Below, one piece after another: positions 45,896 to 58,345 of a DNA stretch of 64,000 nucleotides. Within the stretch, counting starts at the first letter, position 1. Every line of letters starts with the position of its first letter. Under the pieces are notes generated by a model. That model did no database searches and was not told the origin of the DNA. It saw only the letters and a list, made by a program, of their open reading frames with translations. The position numbers were made by a program, and so were the translations under genes. The DNA is taken from contig CANUEZ040000029.1 of assembly GCA_948099385.1 (NCBI GenBank), positions 1,705,501 through 1,769,500 of the forward strand, given 5' to 3'. This DNA is from Fasciola hepatica (Eukaryota; Platyhelminthes; Trematoda; Plagiorchiida; Fasciolidae).

Positions 45896-48563
45896 CTGAC
45901 GCTATGTGCATGCATGCACACCTACACATTCACACACAATCTCGAGTACGCGTACGTTTACATGAAACAAGATTTGTACGGTCGGGTTATTCGCCAAGTC
46001 GCAATCGTTCATTTTTGTATTGACTTTCATTATTTGACCTATTTTGTTAGACGTGCCTGTGAGTTGCATTTATACTCAATCATAAATAAACTTACTTACC
46101 GGTCGGTTGGTCTGGATCTCCTAACAGTTGAGTCATAAAAATTCTAGGTAGGAGTTCGGGCAGTATTCGGAAGCCACGCATCAATACTCGTGGAGCTTTG
46201 GTTACAATGTGATGTTGGACGTTGTGCGGTGCTTGTGAAGGGGATATTCGTGGTTGGGTTACTCACGAAAAATCGTCCAAAATGGAGTAAAGTGGAGAGC
46301 GTACTGTCATGGGACGTACACCGAGAGATTTGGTGGAGGCACATGTGAGAGTATGTGCTGAATCATGGTCGATAGTTAGCCATATCTCGTCAGCGATCAG
46401 CATGTGAGCCCCTGTTCAAAATCCAGGTCAGTGCTTGTGCCAGGGAATATGAAAGTGACGAGGTAATGGATTGATAAGACTTGAACGAATTCCCGTCAAG
46501 TGGTGGTTGGTCGTGTTACCAATCGACCAATCAGAAGCCGAGCTTCTCGATACAAGTATGAAAAAGTTAGTTTGTGTTGCAGCAAATAGTGGTGGTGACT
46601 GTTTTGTTCCTATATAACCAATGTGTTCTCAATGATTCTAAGTATTTGTGCTGATTGTAGCTCAGATTGTTGGTTGCCGTGATGTCTTGATCACTAGGCT
46701 TGGCGTTTAAATGGCAAAAAATTCACCACCAGTTGAGGTGACGTCGTCAGTGCATGTGCACCGACAGAATCTGGATTGGGTGATTTAGGAAAAGTACAGC
46801 TGTCCACGAGAAGACGGTGTTTCACATCAAGCAAAAACACAAGGGAAAGGCAGAAAGTAAATCAACTCGAACAATAGGGCAGTTTACGTTGACAGTCGTG
46901 AAAATTCAAGGTGAATTGGTAGTAGCTTTTGACCGTGTGTCTTTATTGTGGAGATTGGTAGGTCGCAGATGGTGTTTACTAGACAGAAAGAGAATAACAC
47001 TTATCTGAGCCCTTGCATGAACCAGAAATCGTATTCCAGTAGACTTATGAGAAATGTAGAAATGGCGATCAGTTTGGGAGTCAGTGGCGGCTGTCACCAT
47101 TACTGACTGGCTATCTCGTTTCCTGAAGCTGTTGCTCTGAAAGCACATAGTGACTGGTGATGACGACCATTCTCCCGAAAATGTCGATGGTACTTACAAT
47201 GAGATAGCCGAGATGAAGAGACAGAGTGATTGTGACAATGATTGCGAGTGAGATACAGAACGTTGGCGACTTTCATACTGGAAAACAGTATTAATCTGGG
47301 AAGTTAGATTGGAAATTTGTTCCTCGAGATTCCAGATACAATCAGGAACCGATGTTGATGCTGGGACTCGTGTGTGACCTCATCATTCGACCCGAAGTTT
47401 GGGTCATAGTGGAGGTTTGAGCGATTTGTATTGGTGACGATTCTTAACAAGTATGAAATATGGTTTCCAGGTGGTAATTTAGCATTCATACTGCATGATG
47501 TATCATTTCGTTAGTAAAAATTATACCACCTAATGTTCACAATGACCAATTTTCCTTGTGTACGAGAAAAGGCTTTGATGATATTATTGTTTTGCAGTGT
47601 AGGATTGGACGGATTTGAGTAATAATTTGGTTGTTGTGGAACGAAATGCCCATGAAGGAACATGCAAAATTATTGTTTCACTGTGATAGGTGTGTGCCAT
47701 ATCATATTAATCTGTTCTCGTTAGTGACGTCATATTGCTTTCGTGCAGCATTCAAATGTCGGTGGTTTGTCGGAAGACGGTTTCCCAGACGGTCATTCCA
47801 ATAGTTTCGCCTATATATTTGAGTCTATTATTGTGAAATATCAACAATCGACGAAGATGTATCCCTTCAGAAGCTATCTTGTTTGATGTTTTCAGGAGAA
47901 GATATCGATGAATCCATCCGAGATCTGAGGAGCCAATCGGTAAAGAATGTTTTTTCTCTCATAACCTAAAATGAATGGTAAGTTTGGAGCTCGTATAATC
48001 AAAAATTACATCACACAGTGATGTTTCGTTTCACTGAGGCATACAGAAGTAATGTTGGAATAACTCTGTTTATTACCGTAGCAAGAAAGAACTAAAATCG
48101 GGTCAATGAGAAATTAGTGATACACCAGTTCAAACATCCCAACTATTCTGTTTACTAGATGAATTACCATTTCAGTACAAACTGAATACCTGGGCCTCGA
48201 ACAAGTCCCTTGATTTGCGAGCATTTGATTTGCAGTTGAAACTAATCGAGTGATTCCTCGTAATAGATTTTCTTGTTCAATCTCTTGATTCCATCACAAG
48301 TGTAACTGCTTCTCCATTTGCGGTCGGAATCATATCCGGCGAGAAAAATCAAACCCTCCACCGAAAACACTGAACGAGAATCCAATTATCGCGTTGGGTA
48401 CAGAAAAATATTCATTTCGAGAGAATAAGCATTAACCCAGATTTCCATCTTCGCGAATTACTTGGATTGAAAAAAGCAATAACTAAGTCATAGTTTGTAT
48501 TATTGATGCAATCCATGAAATGGATGGGAATTATTATGAAGAAATTGTGCCAAACATATTTGT
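45896..48563. other. Unit B, 3' flank of phospholipase gene B
   Basis: Aligned with 26,409-29,076 of unit A with few substitutions. No gene is recognised. Candidate AATAAA on the minus strand at 48,069-48,074. Confidence 0.45.
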
Positions 48564-51316
48564 CTAGTTTGACGGGGTATATGGGGCATTTAGAGAGAAA
48601 CCGGTCAGTTGATGCATCAGTTCGAATACTCGTGAGTCTTGCAAGATACTTCCATGTGTGGCCAATGGCAGTGGCATTACATTCACATTGGGCCACTTTT
48701 GACAAACTTCGAGACTTCTCAAATTCACACTCTTGTCACCGTCACCGTAGATGACCTGGGGAACTTGATTTGGAAATGGCTTGCGAGACCGACTTGCATT
48801 TGTGTAGACTAGTTGACTCTCCGTTTGTACGGACGTTCCATACAAACAGTATACCTCATCCACTCCGGTGGGTCCTTTGAAGAAGTCCACACCCGAGTGC
48901 GAAAGCTCAACCAATTGATGTCCTGCAATCGAACGGTAAGCCAGACTTCGATTAATTGTACATTGTAATATATGTTTATCACTGACATGTAATGTGGGAT
49001 GAAATGGAATAAGAACTCACACGACTGGCTACAGTGGAGTGTCATTATTTGATGGTAGCAAGACAGATAGGAAGTGTGCGGGACAATCGAACATCAACTG
49101 ATTCAAGTTAATTCATTCCCCAGTCAGTGTAAGTAGGAGTTGTTTTATCATGATATATTCAGACATTCATTGTGAAAGCAGGAATACATTTGGAAAAATG
49201 TAACATCTGCTTTGGTAACCTCACACAAACACCAATAAATTGCATTACAACTCCATCTGTTGAGTCACTGTTGATGAGTGAATATGGTGGTAGTTTGCAA
49301 GTACCATTGGTGTTCAACGATTTGTGCGTCGCAAAGTACTATGGGAGAGTAATGTGCCGAATATAGAGTAAAGACACAAGAGTGTCACATGTAAAACTCC
49401 CCTTGATTGTGCAAGTCATGTAGCCCAATATAAACATAAACCAAGGTATGTATTTACTGCTTGGAACAAACTGTTCTTTTGGAAATTTCATTTGTCTTGC
49501 GCAATAAAAGAACAAGTTTCATTTGATCCCATGTAAACAGCACAACAGTTAGAAAAATTTCGGGAGCAAATCATTTAATCATTTCATCGAGATCTTACTA
49601 GGAACAGATTGTTATGAATATAAATTGATATGAAAAGCTCAGTTCTAATAAAATGATGCATGTGTATGTGTTCTTTGTTTTACCCATCAGATAGCAGTTC
49701 ACATAATCTTCCTCTGACCTGACCCCGATTGGTACTTCAGTCCAGAACTAGTTTGATACTCGATCATTTTTGAACCAGTGCAGAAATAGACAGAGAACGT
49801 CCAAGGAGGAACGGAAAAATTGATTATCATGATCATCTCGACGTACCTATGGGGAACCCAATATCTTCAAAGAATTCTTTATAGTCTCGCGTTGTGTATT
49901 CTCGTTTCGGGGTGACAACCAGTGTCTCGTTTGCCGGCCAAAGTCGAGGATCAGGAACCATGAGATAAATAGACGCAAAGCTTCGTTGAAGATCGCGAAA
50001 CGCAAGTGGACTTCGGAAGAAAACCTGGAAATTATCCCCTGAACAGTGGTGATACATAACAGGAACAAGTTAAAAATAAATCAACACAACAAATGACAAA
50101 TAGGAGGAAGTTATCAATTGCAAAGCATAAACAATATGAGGATCTTCCTGATATCTGCAACCTAGTAACCGTCATTCCACTCAACTGGCATCATCAAAAT
50201 TAAAGCTTTGGGTCGACCACATGGTATCTCGGGGACGTTTGTACCAAATCAACACACCAAACACTACTACAATGGTAATCTAAGATTATCTTGGTATCGG
50301 TCCGTTTAAAGTTGTGTGTCCCACAACAACACAGTCATTCATTTTCAAATGAAAAATGTATGTGTTCTGATCAGGAATAAAAAACTTAAAATGCATTCTC
50401 GATATGGTAAAAGCTGTTTTGAAAAATTGTCATCTTCAGGGTGGTAAATGACTCACCACTGGCAGCGACTCTCAGCGCCTTCGTGGCACCACCATACGGA
50501 CCGGCCAGAGATACGAAAGCTTTCACATATTGTTTCTTCCACTCAACAGTCTGTTTTTCCAAGAACAAAACAGACATCAAACAACCCATACTATGACCAA
50601 CAAGGATTACACGACTATTGTTGTTAATCCGGTACGTTTCTTCAACTAGCAGTTTAAGTCGATCAAAGAATTGTTCGTTCTCATCTGAATCGGGAAATGG
50701 AATGGAATCATGTCACTGAACAAGAGACAGATTTACATGGTGCACGTCGAAAGTCGTACGGGGCACCTCGAATGCTTCTGTTTGATACGAAATACGGATC
50801 GCGCTTCAAATCCTTAACCATGTCATAATACAAACGACCAAATATTAGTTCATTGCTGTCTAGCGTGCTCACAGTCTCTGTGTCACCCCAACCGGGAAAT
50901 GTAATCTCATACCGATCGGAATCGTGGCTTATCAGTTGATCATCATAATGAAGCCTGCAAAAATTGGGTGGAACATGATTAGTGCCATTCGTCTAATCGC
51001 AAATTCAAATCACATACGATAATATTTCGGTGATCAAATCTAGGGCAAAAAAGTCCCTCAGATCCAACCATATGAGTTTTGCTGACTGATTCGCAGGCGC
51101 ATCACGAGGTCGAGCATAAATTCGATTGCCACCGTCACCGGGAATGAGAATGACTGGGTTCTTCGGCAAATTCTCTTTCTCTCTGATCACAGCTCCCAGT
51201 GTTGTGCACACGAAGAGAGTTAGCTGAACGAAAATAAAAGTTCCAATTAGTGCGATTATTCTCGTTTGACTTACGTAAACACCAAGCACGGGCACAGGTT
51301 TCGAAGATCCTCTCAT
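48564..51316 (-). CDS. PLA2G15-like: Group XV (lysosomal) phospholipase A2, copy B
   Basis: Second complete copy. Exons on the minus strand: 51275-51316, 51018-51223, 50737-50954, 50457-50684, 49847-50038 and 48564-48922, with the same splice sites and phases as gene A. Introns are 51, 63, 52, 418 and 924 nt, so this copy shows the last intron without the retrotransposon. The predicted 414-residue protein matches gene A; the single coding difference I saw is a TTT to TTC change in the fifth exon (DIGFPIG, silent). The Ser187-Asp358-His385 triad, the oxyanion box and the sequons are all kept, so it has the same predicted role as copy A. Its upstream region has a longer GT tract than A, so expression could differ. 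Confidence 0.93.
49364..49368. other. Empty BEL/Pao target site in unit B
   Basis: A single TAGAG in GCCGAATATAGAGTAAAGAC, at the position equivalent to the retrotransposon insertion in gene A. Confidence 0.95.
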
Positions 51317-51444
51317 CGTGTTCACCTAAACCCGAAGCAGCTGATTCACAAGTTGGGAGTGAGATGCATTTAAATATCCGAATGTGAGTGCAATGACCTT
51401 GAAATAGTCAGTAGAGTGAAGGTGTGGAAACAAAGTGCGTGTAG

Positions 51445-51504
51445 CGTGTGTGTGTGTGTGTGCGCGCGTGCGTGTATGTGTGTGTTCGTGCGTGTGTGTG
51501 TGTA
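51445..51504. repeat. Interrupted (GT)n/(GC)n tract upstream of phospholipase gene B
   Basis: About 60 bp, mostly alternating purine-pyrimidine, starting 129 bp upstream of the ATG and including a GCGCGCG core. The 20-bp tract in A is the short form. Confidence 0.9.
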
Positions 51505-51560
51505 CAGTTGCCTGAATGTGTCCACGACCGTTTCACAAGGCACATCATACTTGCACAACT

Positions 51561-54500
51561 CACACAATAAACGACTGTAATAAATTCTTATATAACGCTA
51601 CACACTAACGTACATAAAATGCCGCTTATTCAGGAGCGCCCCATAGGGAAGCTGCATTTACAAAACCACAAATTGTCCACAAGTTTCCATTGTTTACGAA
51701 ACTACAAATCCATGGTATGGACGTTAGCCAAATAGCCAGTATCGTTCAAATCAAATGCGCTTACTTTGCAGCCGATCTGCTCATTGTCCGACAGCAAGTC
51801 AAAGACACGAACATAGTGGAGCACAGAGCTGGTGTCTCTCAATGTCTGGATTGAATTTAGCTGATCACTTCACATTAGGATTTTCAGCTGTCTACATAGG
51901 CAAGATCGAGAGACAATTGCATCACTGATTGAAAGAACAATTGTGTAACTCGACAAAGTTGAGTACTAGAATTCTGAGATTGTTCGCATATGCAGATGCC
52001 CCAAACATCGTCAGAGGTGATAACGATCTGTGTACGGCCACAATAGAAAAGATTTTCCGTTCGACTTCCCTTACTCTAATTATTGTCATTCATATCTGAA
52101 AAGAGGGAAAAAACATAGAGAATAATTGCAAACTACTGGGAACAAAAGTATTTCGATGAAATGTTTACTTACCAAATTACCCGTTCTAATTTCGAAAGCA
52201 CTGTGCTTTAGGTGTTATAAGTTCTATCGTAGTTATGTGCAGTATACAGATGGCGTTGATTGTGATGACCAGGAAAATTCCCCCAATATATTGTCCGAGC
52301 TCGTTGACTCGAATAACGTGTATCCGACCATCGATTCATAATTCCAATTCACAATATTGTTTGAGTTAATTGATTGTAAACAATGTTGTTTCAATTTATC
52401 TCAGAGTTTCATATACAATCGTAGTTGCAGTAGACGTGTAGTGGTGAGAAATTGGTTTCGTCTGTATTTCGAGTGCGGCTTTTCAACCCACACAAGCAGA
52501 TCACGACGGTTATCGTTCTAAAACGTTGCCACTACGTGTACGTTATGCTACATTCCAAACAAAGTAATTCTGTCTTAGTGCTGTAGTGTACAGGCACAAA
52601 ATGTAAGTCAATTTCGACAATACTTGTGTGTTATCTGTGTAACCGAATCAGATTTTCAAAGATGTTGGTAGATGAATGAAGAAAAATCAACCTGCAAACG
52701 TGGACGCAGTTTGAAAGCGTGTTTGTAATAGCCGGATATATCCGTAACAACGTGAATGCTAACGGTGAAGGTATACGTGTAAAATACTCTCACCGTCAAA
52801 TGTATTTTTATAACAGTAATCGTTTTACTTACTCCAGCTATTACGAAACAGTGTACAATAATTTGGACGGGCGCTAAGGTCACTCAATTTCTGTCGATTG
52901 GAATAATAGTGATTGGCTTTGTTAGGAATCGTGCGTGTGACGTCACGATCAGCATTCCACAATGATGAGTGTTTGACCACCACCGGTCATTCCATCGACA
53001 CCTACACTTGGTGGTCAGGGTCTATATCACATAGAAACCCCAATCTTTAGGTCACAATATTCAGTTGACCAAACTCCCTACAAAAATAGGGCACATTTGT
53101 TGTGTAATATATACTAACAGACGACATATTACACCCGACTGAATGGTTTTATTTGTTACCAACATAAATGAACTCATTCTCTCCTCGGTAGAGTTGTGAG
53201 TTGATGCCAAATCACCATCGTGAAGCTATATCATCGCTTGCATCAGCATTGACGAGTTCTAAAAGAGCTGCCCAAAGCATGCATTTTCACTTCGAATCGT
53301 TGGCTGCACGTATTCGACCAGCCACCATTTCGGCAACCTGACACTGTTCCGTCAGATTCAAAGTTTGATGTTTACTGAAACGGAACTGGAGTGTATTCGA
53401 GGTCATTTTTCCCTTGTATTTAATATGATTGGAAGAAAGTCGTCACCAATTCAGAGACACTGCAGCTAGGAGATTTGTGCATTGGTTTCTCCTTCAAATG
53501 TTATTCACGTGTGAAATCAATGTATGTGCATTATTCACTGCTTCTCTACAAAACACTGAACAGAAAATCCTAAAACATTTTGTATTGTAATGACATAAAT
53601 GCCACTGTTCGTAGTCATCATTCCGGCAACATCGTTTATATATTTCTTACCAATAAAATATTCTACTCATGAGGCCAGAGTAATCAAATGTAATCAAATG
53701 CAGTCAGAAAGGTGTTGGATGGAAATGAGATTCTAGTATTTATGAACCAGTTCACGGTATCATGGTCAGTTCCAAAGAGGAGAGTTGGACTGATGTAGAA
53801 CTGAGTTGTAGCATTCGACGAACATCCTTTCTTGCAGATTGGCGAATCTGTGGTTCGTGGTTAGAAAAACGTGAGTCTAATGTATTATGAGGATGCATTC
53901 TTGAGTTGAAAAACACCTTCGAATAATCACACACAATTGGGGGTAAATCAAGCTGAATTTATGAACTGTCCTTTTAATGAGTTCATCGTTTTCTCGTATT
54001 TGAAAAACACAAGGACCTATGACATGAACCTTGACCATTCGTTTTTTTGAATGGTGGGGATTTCTGAGGCGATTGAGCGTACGATGCTGGGTTCAGGTGT
54101 ACTCAGTTGTACGTGAAATATTAATTACTGAGTCATCCATTTAGTGTTAAATGATTATGTGCCAGTTGAATATTCACTCCTAGGTGTGTATGAAGCATTT
54201 AATCGAGTTGACGTGATTGAAGTGAGCAGTGTTGCCGAATCACAATGCATTAGAATAATCTTACAGACAACCAGAAATTATATTGTCCTCATTGGGAAAG
54301 TAGATTCCGGTATATTCCGAAAGGATTTATACTGAAAACCGCATACACTCTAGTCGAACTCCATAGAACTTAAGGTGTGCACAACTCGCTTGACGACAAT
54401 TCTTCCAAAGCTGAATGCAGTTGCCAGTTGTTGATCGGATAAATGTTTCAATTATGCTAATTGCTTTATCGATGCGTCATGTGCACATGTGGAACAATCG

Positions 54501-55571
54501 CTGCACGTAATGTGCACTCCACATTTAGCATACGTCACCATAAATTTGAGACTTGAAGCAGCATGAGTGCTCTTGGTGTACGTGTTCATGTACTGGAACC
54601 TTTTGAATGCTTTCATTTGAAGAACTGAATTCGCATTTACCGGGGACACAGGCATGTGACTTCGCCAATTCTGTCTAGTGGATCCTTGAATAATTGGTCG
54701 GAATTGATTGGATATCCTAATATTAACGTGTAACTAAGGACACGCTTCGTCCGATCCACCGATTGTGACCGAATGCAATATGGACTGGTCAGTCATAGAA
54801 TTCTTTCTTCAAGCATTCGAAATCATTCACTCGATATTGGGATGAACTGGTTTGTTTGAACCAACCCTTTTAGCAAATAGCATCTGTGTAGCAGTAGGTA
54901 GGAAATGTATGTGCGGCTCATAGTGGAAAGGCAGACATGGTGTCACTGCAAATGCTTTTATTTTAAAATGTGAAAACGTGAACTATCAAACGTGATACGT
55001 GCGCATCATGATGGTGGTGAATGTGACGTACGTGCAACGTGAAAACAAAAAGCGGATACACCCCATTACCGACCACAGAATGAGTGGAAGATGTGTATGT
55101 GGAAGTGCAGGTACATGCATACAGGTCTACAAATATTGGGATGTGTATGCGTATATAATCGTGTGTAATATATATCAGTATTGATGACACCAACGATAAT
55201 CTTTCCTCAATACGAGGTTCACTCTCAATACCATCCCAGTTCTGTTTGCTGAGGCTTAACTGCCAAATTTACCTGGAACGCGATTGCAAACCGAGGGTTT
55301 GTTGTGCCCTATCTGTAAATGGACGCTTGTAGTTACATGTGCAACGGTAATGATAAGCGCAAGTGACCGACTAATGCAGTTCAGGTACTGGCTTGTGCAC
55401 TATATGCTGGTGGTTTGTATGTCACACCACGGCGGTTGGTTTCCTGAAGGTCAAAATTTTGATGTATATATATATATATACATATATGTGTACATATTTG
55501 TATACATATATATATATATATACAATAGTATAAATATATGTATATAAATACGCATATACATATGCGTGCAA

Positions 55572-55628
<57 letters not shown>

Positions 55629-57370
55629 TGTACTGGTTCTATGCAAATCCCGCAAATCTTCCTCAAGCACATGCGGTGCACACGTTGCTGAAAGCATTGT
55701 ATACAGTATGTTATCGTACGGAAATTAGCTCCTATAGGTACAACGATTGCGATCGTATGACGTCTAGCACGTGTCGCAAACCGCTTGTGTCTGTGTACGA
55801 GGTCACGTTCATCGTTAGCATCAAGCAGCATCTGAATGTTTCCCCGCACTATGGTTTCGCCCTTATGTAGCAGTTTAGTAGCCAGCGAAGTATGCATAAA
55901 CTGAAGTGAAAACAATCGGGTATGCCTAACTAACGTTGTTCACATGTAATCCGTTGTTGCTCACTTGAATCGTGGCTAACGTACAGAGGTATTTGTGCGC
56001 TGCGAGGTTTCACAACACATTTATGCGTGTACGTATGTGCCTTGTTTATAAACAGACATGTGTAGTTAGGTGTGATACTGTAATGATATGAGCAACTCAC
56101 GCGTGAGTCCGCGGACTTATGCAGTTCCGGTATCAGCCTTTACACTATCTGTTGGTAGTTAGTATGATATATCCCTGTCAGGAGCTCATATTTCTGGTAT
56201 TTATTTCCACTCATTGTTATCCGCGGATGGGACTTCCATCGCGCGCATGAAAGTCACCGATTCCCAAATGAAATAGAAGACTGCACAACTATAAAACATA
56301 TTTATATATGCTTGCTAGTATTTGAAATGGACGCTTGTTTAGTTACTCATTAGTAGTGAGTACGTTCATCGTGAATCTAGGGAACCCTTGACGTATTCTC
56401 TCTGTTTCAAAGCTATCATATTGGTTCATACTGGAGATTTACGGTGCCCATTACTTGATCAGTTCATGTTTTTATTCCCAATGTTGATTTCTCAGTGGGT
56501 TACACTTTCCACTATAAGATACTATTTCTGAGTGTTTCACTTATACAGCCATACACAGCCTCGAACTCCCAACCCTTAATGTTTCTGTCACTACACGCCA
56601 CTATTGACCGCCACTCAGTATTACCATGAACAGGCCTAGTGCTGGGTTCGTCAATTCAAGTTTGCCCCACATATTTAGCTTATTTGTATTTATTTATTAT
56701 TAGCTCTCTATTTAGTATTACAAATACAGTCTAATTCACGCCTTTGTAACCGATTTATTGATTCGTGATGGTAAACGTTTACTGATTTACTGATTGTACG
56801 GCAATCGAACTGCACTACAGTTGGGTTTAGTTTCTAGGTAAGTAAACCGTCTTTATTTTGTGCTTTGTCCCAATTTTCGGGAAGTTACTACCCATTGTTC
56901 TTGGTTTCTCACCTAGCTATAATTCTATTTCTTCTTGTATATTTATGCTTGTTGTATTGTTTGGAACCACGAATTATCGATGATTACGGTTATTGAATTG
57001 GAATTTGTCCTACTGCTCGTAGCCGTGTTCTGCCCCAATCGTGCGTAGAGCTAGTGAGACAAAGTTTCCGCTTGATTGACAACCCTTGACATTGGAATAG
57101 TCGCGATAGAAAGAGTTTTGGAAACTGTTTCAGTAAAGGTGTCAGCTATGGGGACAGCCATGGGCCAACTCGTAAAACGATCTACACGTGTGAGTCGAAA
57201 ACGATGCCCGTGTCCCTCAGTGGTAATAGACGACCAATATGTAGGTGGACATGAGAAAAACGTGTTTTGTCTGTGAGTATTCGGATTGGAGAGGGAAGTG
57301 CATGCCGGGGAATCTTACTCCGTTGATAGAGTATGGACGTTCTAGATCAAACACGAAAGAAGGCTTCTAT
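51561..57370. other. Unit C intergenic DNA
   Basis: No gene is seen. The left part matches B closely. At 54,476-54,480 there is a 467-bp deletion relative to A and B. From about 54,765 to 56,350 it matches A only, including the AT microsatellite. The stretch 56,745-57,365 matches the A segment absent from B. Confidence 0.5.
55575..55625. repeat. (AT)n microsatellite, unit C
   Basis: About 51 bp of uninterrupted AT, the counterpart of the 90-bp run in unit A, with the same TGTACATA-containing lead-in from about 55,462. Confidence 0.95.
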
Positions 57371-58345
57371 TCAGATTTGGCCAAACATAGTGATCGGAGA
57401 CAAGTCTGATGTAGACATGTATTCGAGAATGGGAAATGGAACGTAAAGGCGTAAAGCCAAGCGACAAAGGGAATATGGGACAAATGGGTGAGGTTTGCCA
57501 GTGGAGACATCGCAAACGCTTGTACTACTTCCGTCAGGTAGGGGCATATCTTCCAACAATAGGGAGGAAGATGAGCCGTAGTTCTTCAGTTTTTGGTCAG
57601 TATTTTGAGCTTGTGCTATGTCGGACTAAGTGAAGGCCGCTGGATGAATGTCGCTACTTGAAACCAATGCGCAAGTCAAAGGCTTATGATTGGTGTAGAT
57701 GATAAGGTGTCTACCTTCCAAAATCTGTCGAAAGTGTTTTATTGCAAGGCAGATTGCCGGTTATGCACGATCAAAGCTGTTGTTACGAGTCTGTGGTGGT
57801 TGCAGATTTTTGAGAGAAAAATAATAACGGCTGTCTGACACCATTACCAATCTGTAAAATTTCGGTGCCAACAACTATTCTGGAGACGTTTGTCCACAAT
57901 GCGAAAATAGCGTTGTCAAAATTTACTTAGCATGCGAGCTTGGGAAATTTGCACAACTCCTGTTTGGCCACTTAGAATGTTGAATTAACTCCGGGAGTCA
58001 TTGAGAATGTGTGCAGCCCCTTCTTCAGAAATTGAGTAAGTGGTTGCTAGATCTCCGAACAGTTTGATATGAATGGACAATGGTAGTTGACAATACCCAA
58101 GATATGACTGAGATTCTAGAAAGCTTGTGGCTCCGAATAGACATAGATAGCATTCAGTTTGTTTTGGAACTGTCAGATGTCTTCATTGTCAACATAATGA
58201 CCAAGGAACTCAACGGATTTTGCACCAACTAGACATTTAGAGGTGATGACTGATATGCCACAGTTCTGAAAGCACTGGAATACCGCACACAAACGTTCGC
58301 GATACTGATTAGCAAATGTTCGATTTCTGCTTTTATTCCTGAGCG
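57371..58345 (-). pseudogene. Decayed Ty3/gypsy pol, reverse transcriptase end through integrase start, unit C
   Basis: This is the longest surviving stretch of the minus-strand gypsy element. From about 58,310 leftwards: YRERLCAVFQCFQNCGIS, TSKCLVGAKSVEFLGHYV (the FLGH box of the RT connection), a stop, HILGIVNYHCPFISNCSEI, QPLTQFLKKG, then VAKQELCKFPKLAC, a degraded RNase H start, QPLLFFSQK, and the RNase H segment with TNHKPLTCAL at about 57,690. MLEDMPLPDGSSTSVCDVST (57,559 leftwards) begins the integrase part. There are several stops. Units A and B keep only the left half and have another gypsy fragment in place of 57,842-58,345. Confidence 0.87.

Larger units (their letters stand above)
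38406..51560. repeat. Tandem segmental duplication, unit B
   Basis: Second copy, about 13.1 kb. Over the gene it aligns with unit A at a constant offset of 13,114 (19,487 beyond the retrotransposon) and with unit C at 12,455, so the genes have no net length change. It lacks about 1.6 kb present in A (about 21,140-22,745) and C, lacks about 620 bp present in A (23,149-23,770) and C, and has its own 42,080-42,790 segment. Confidence 0.92.
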
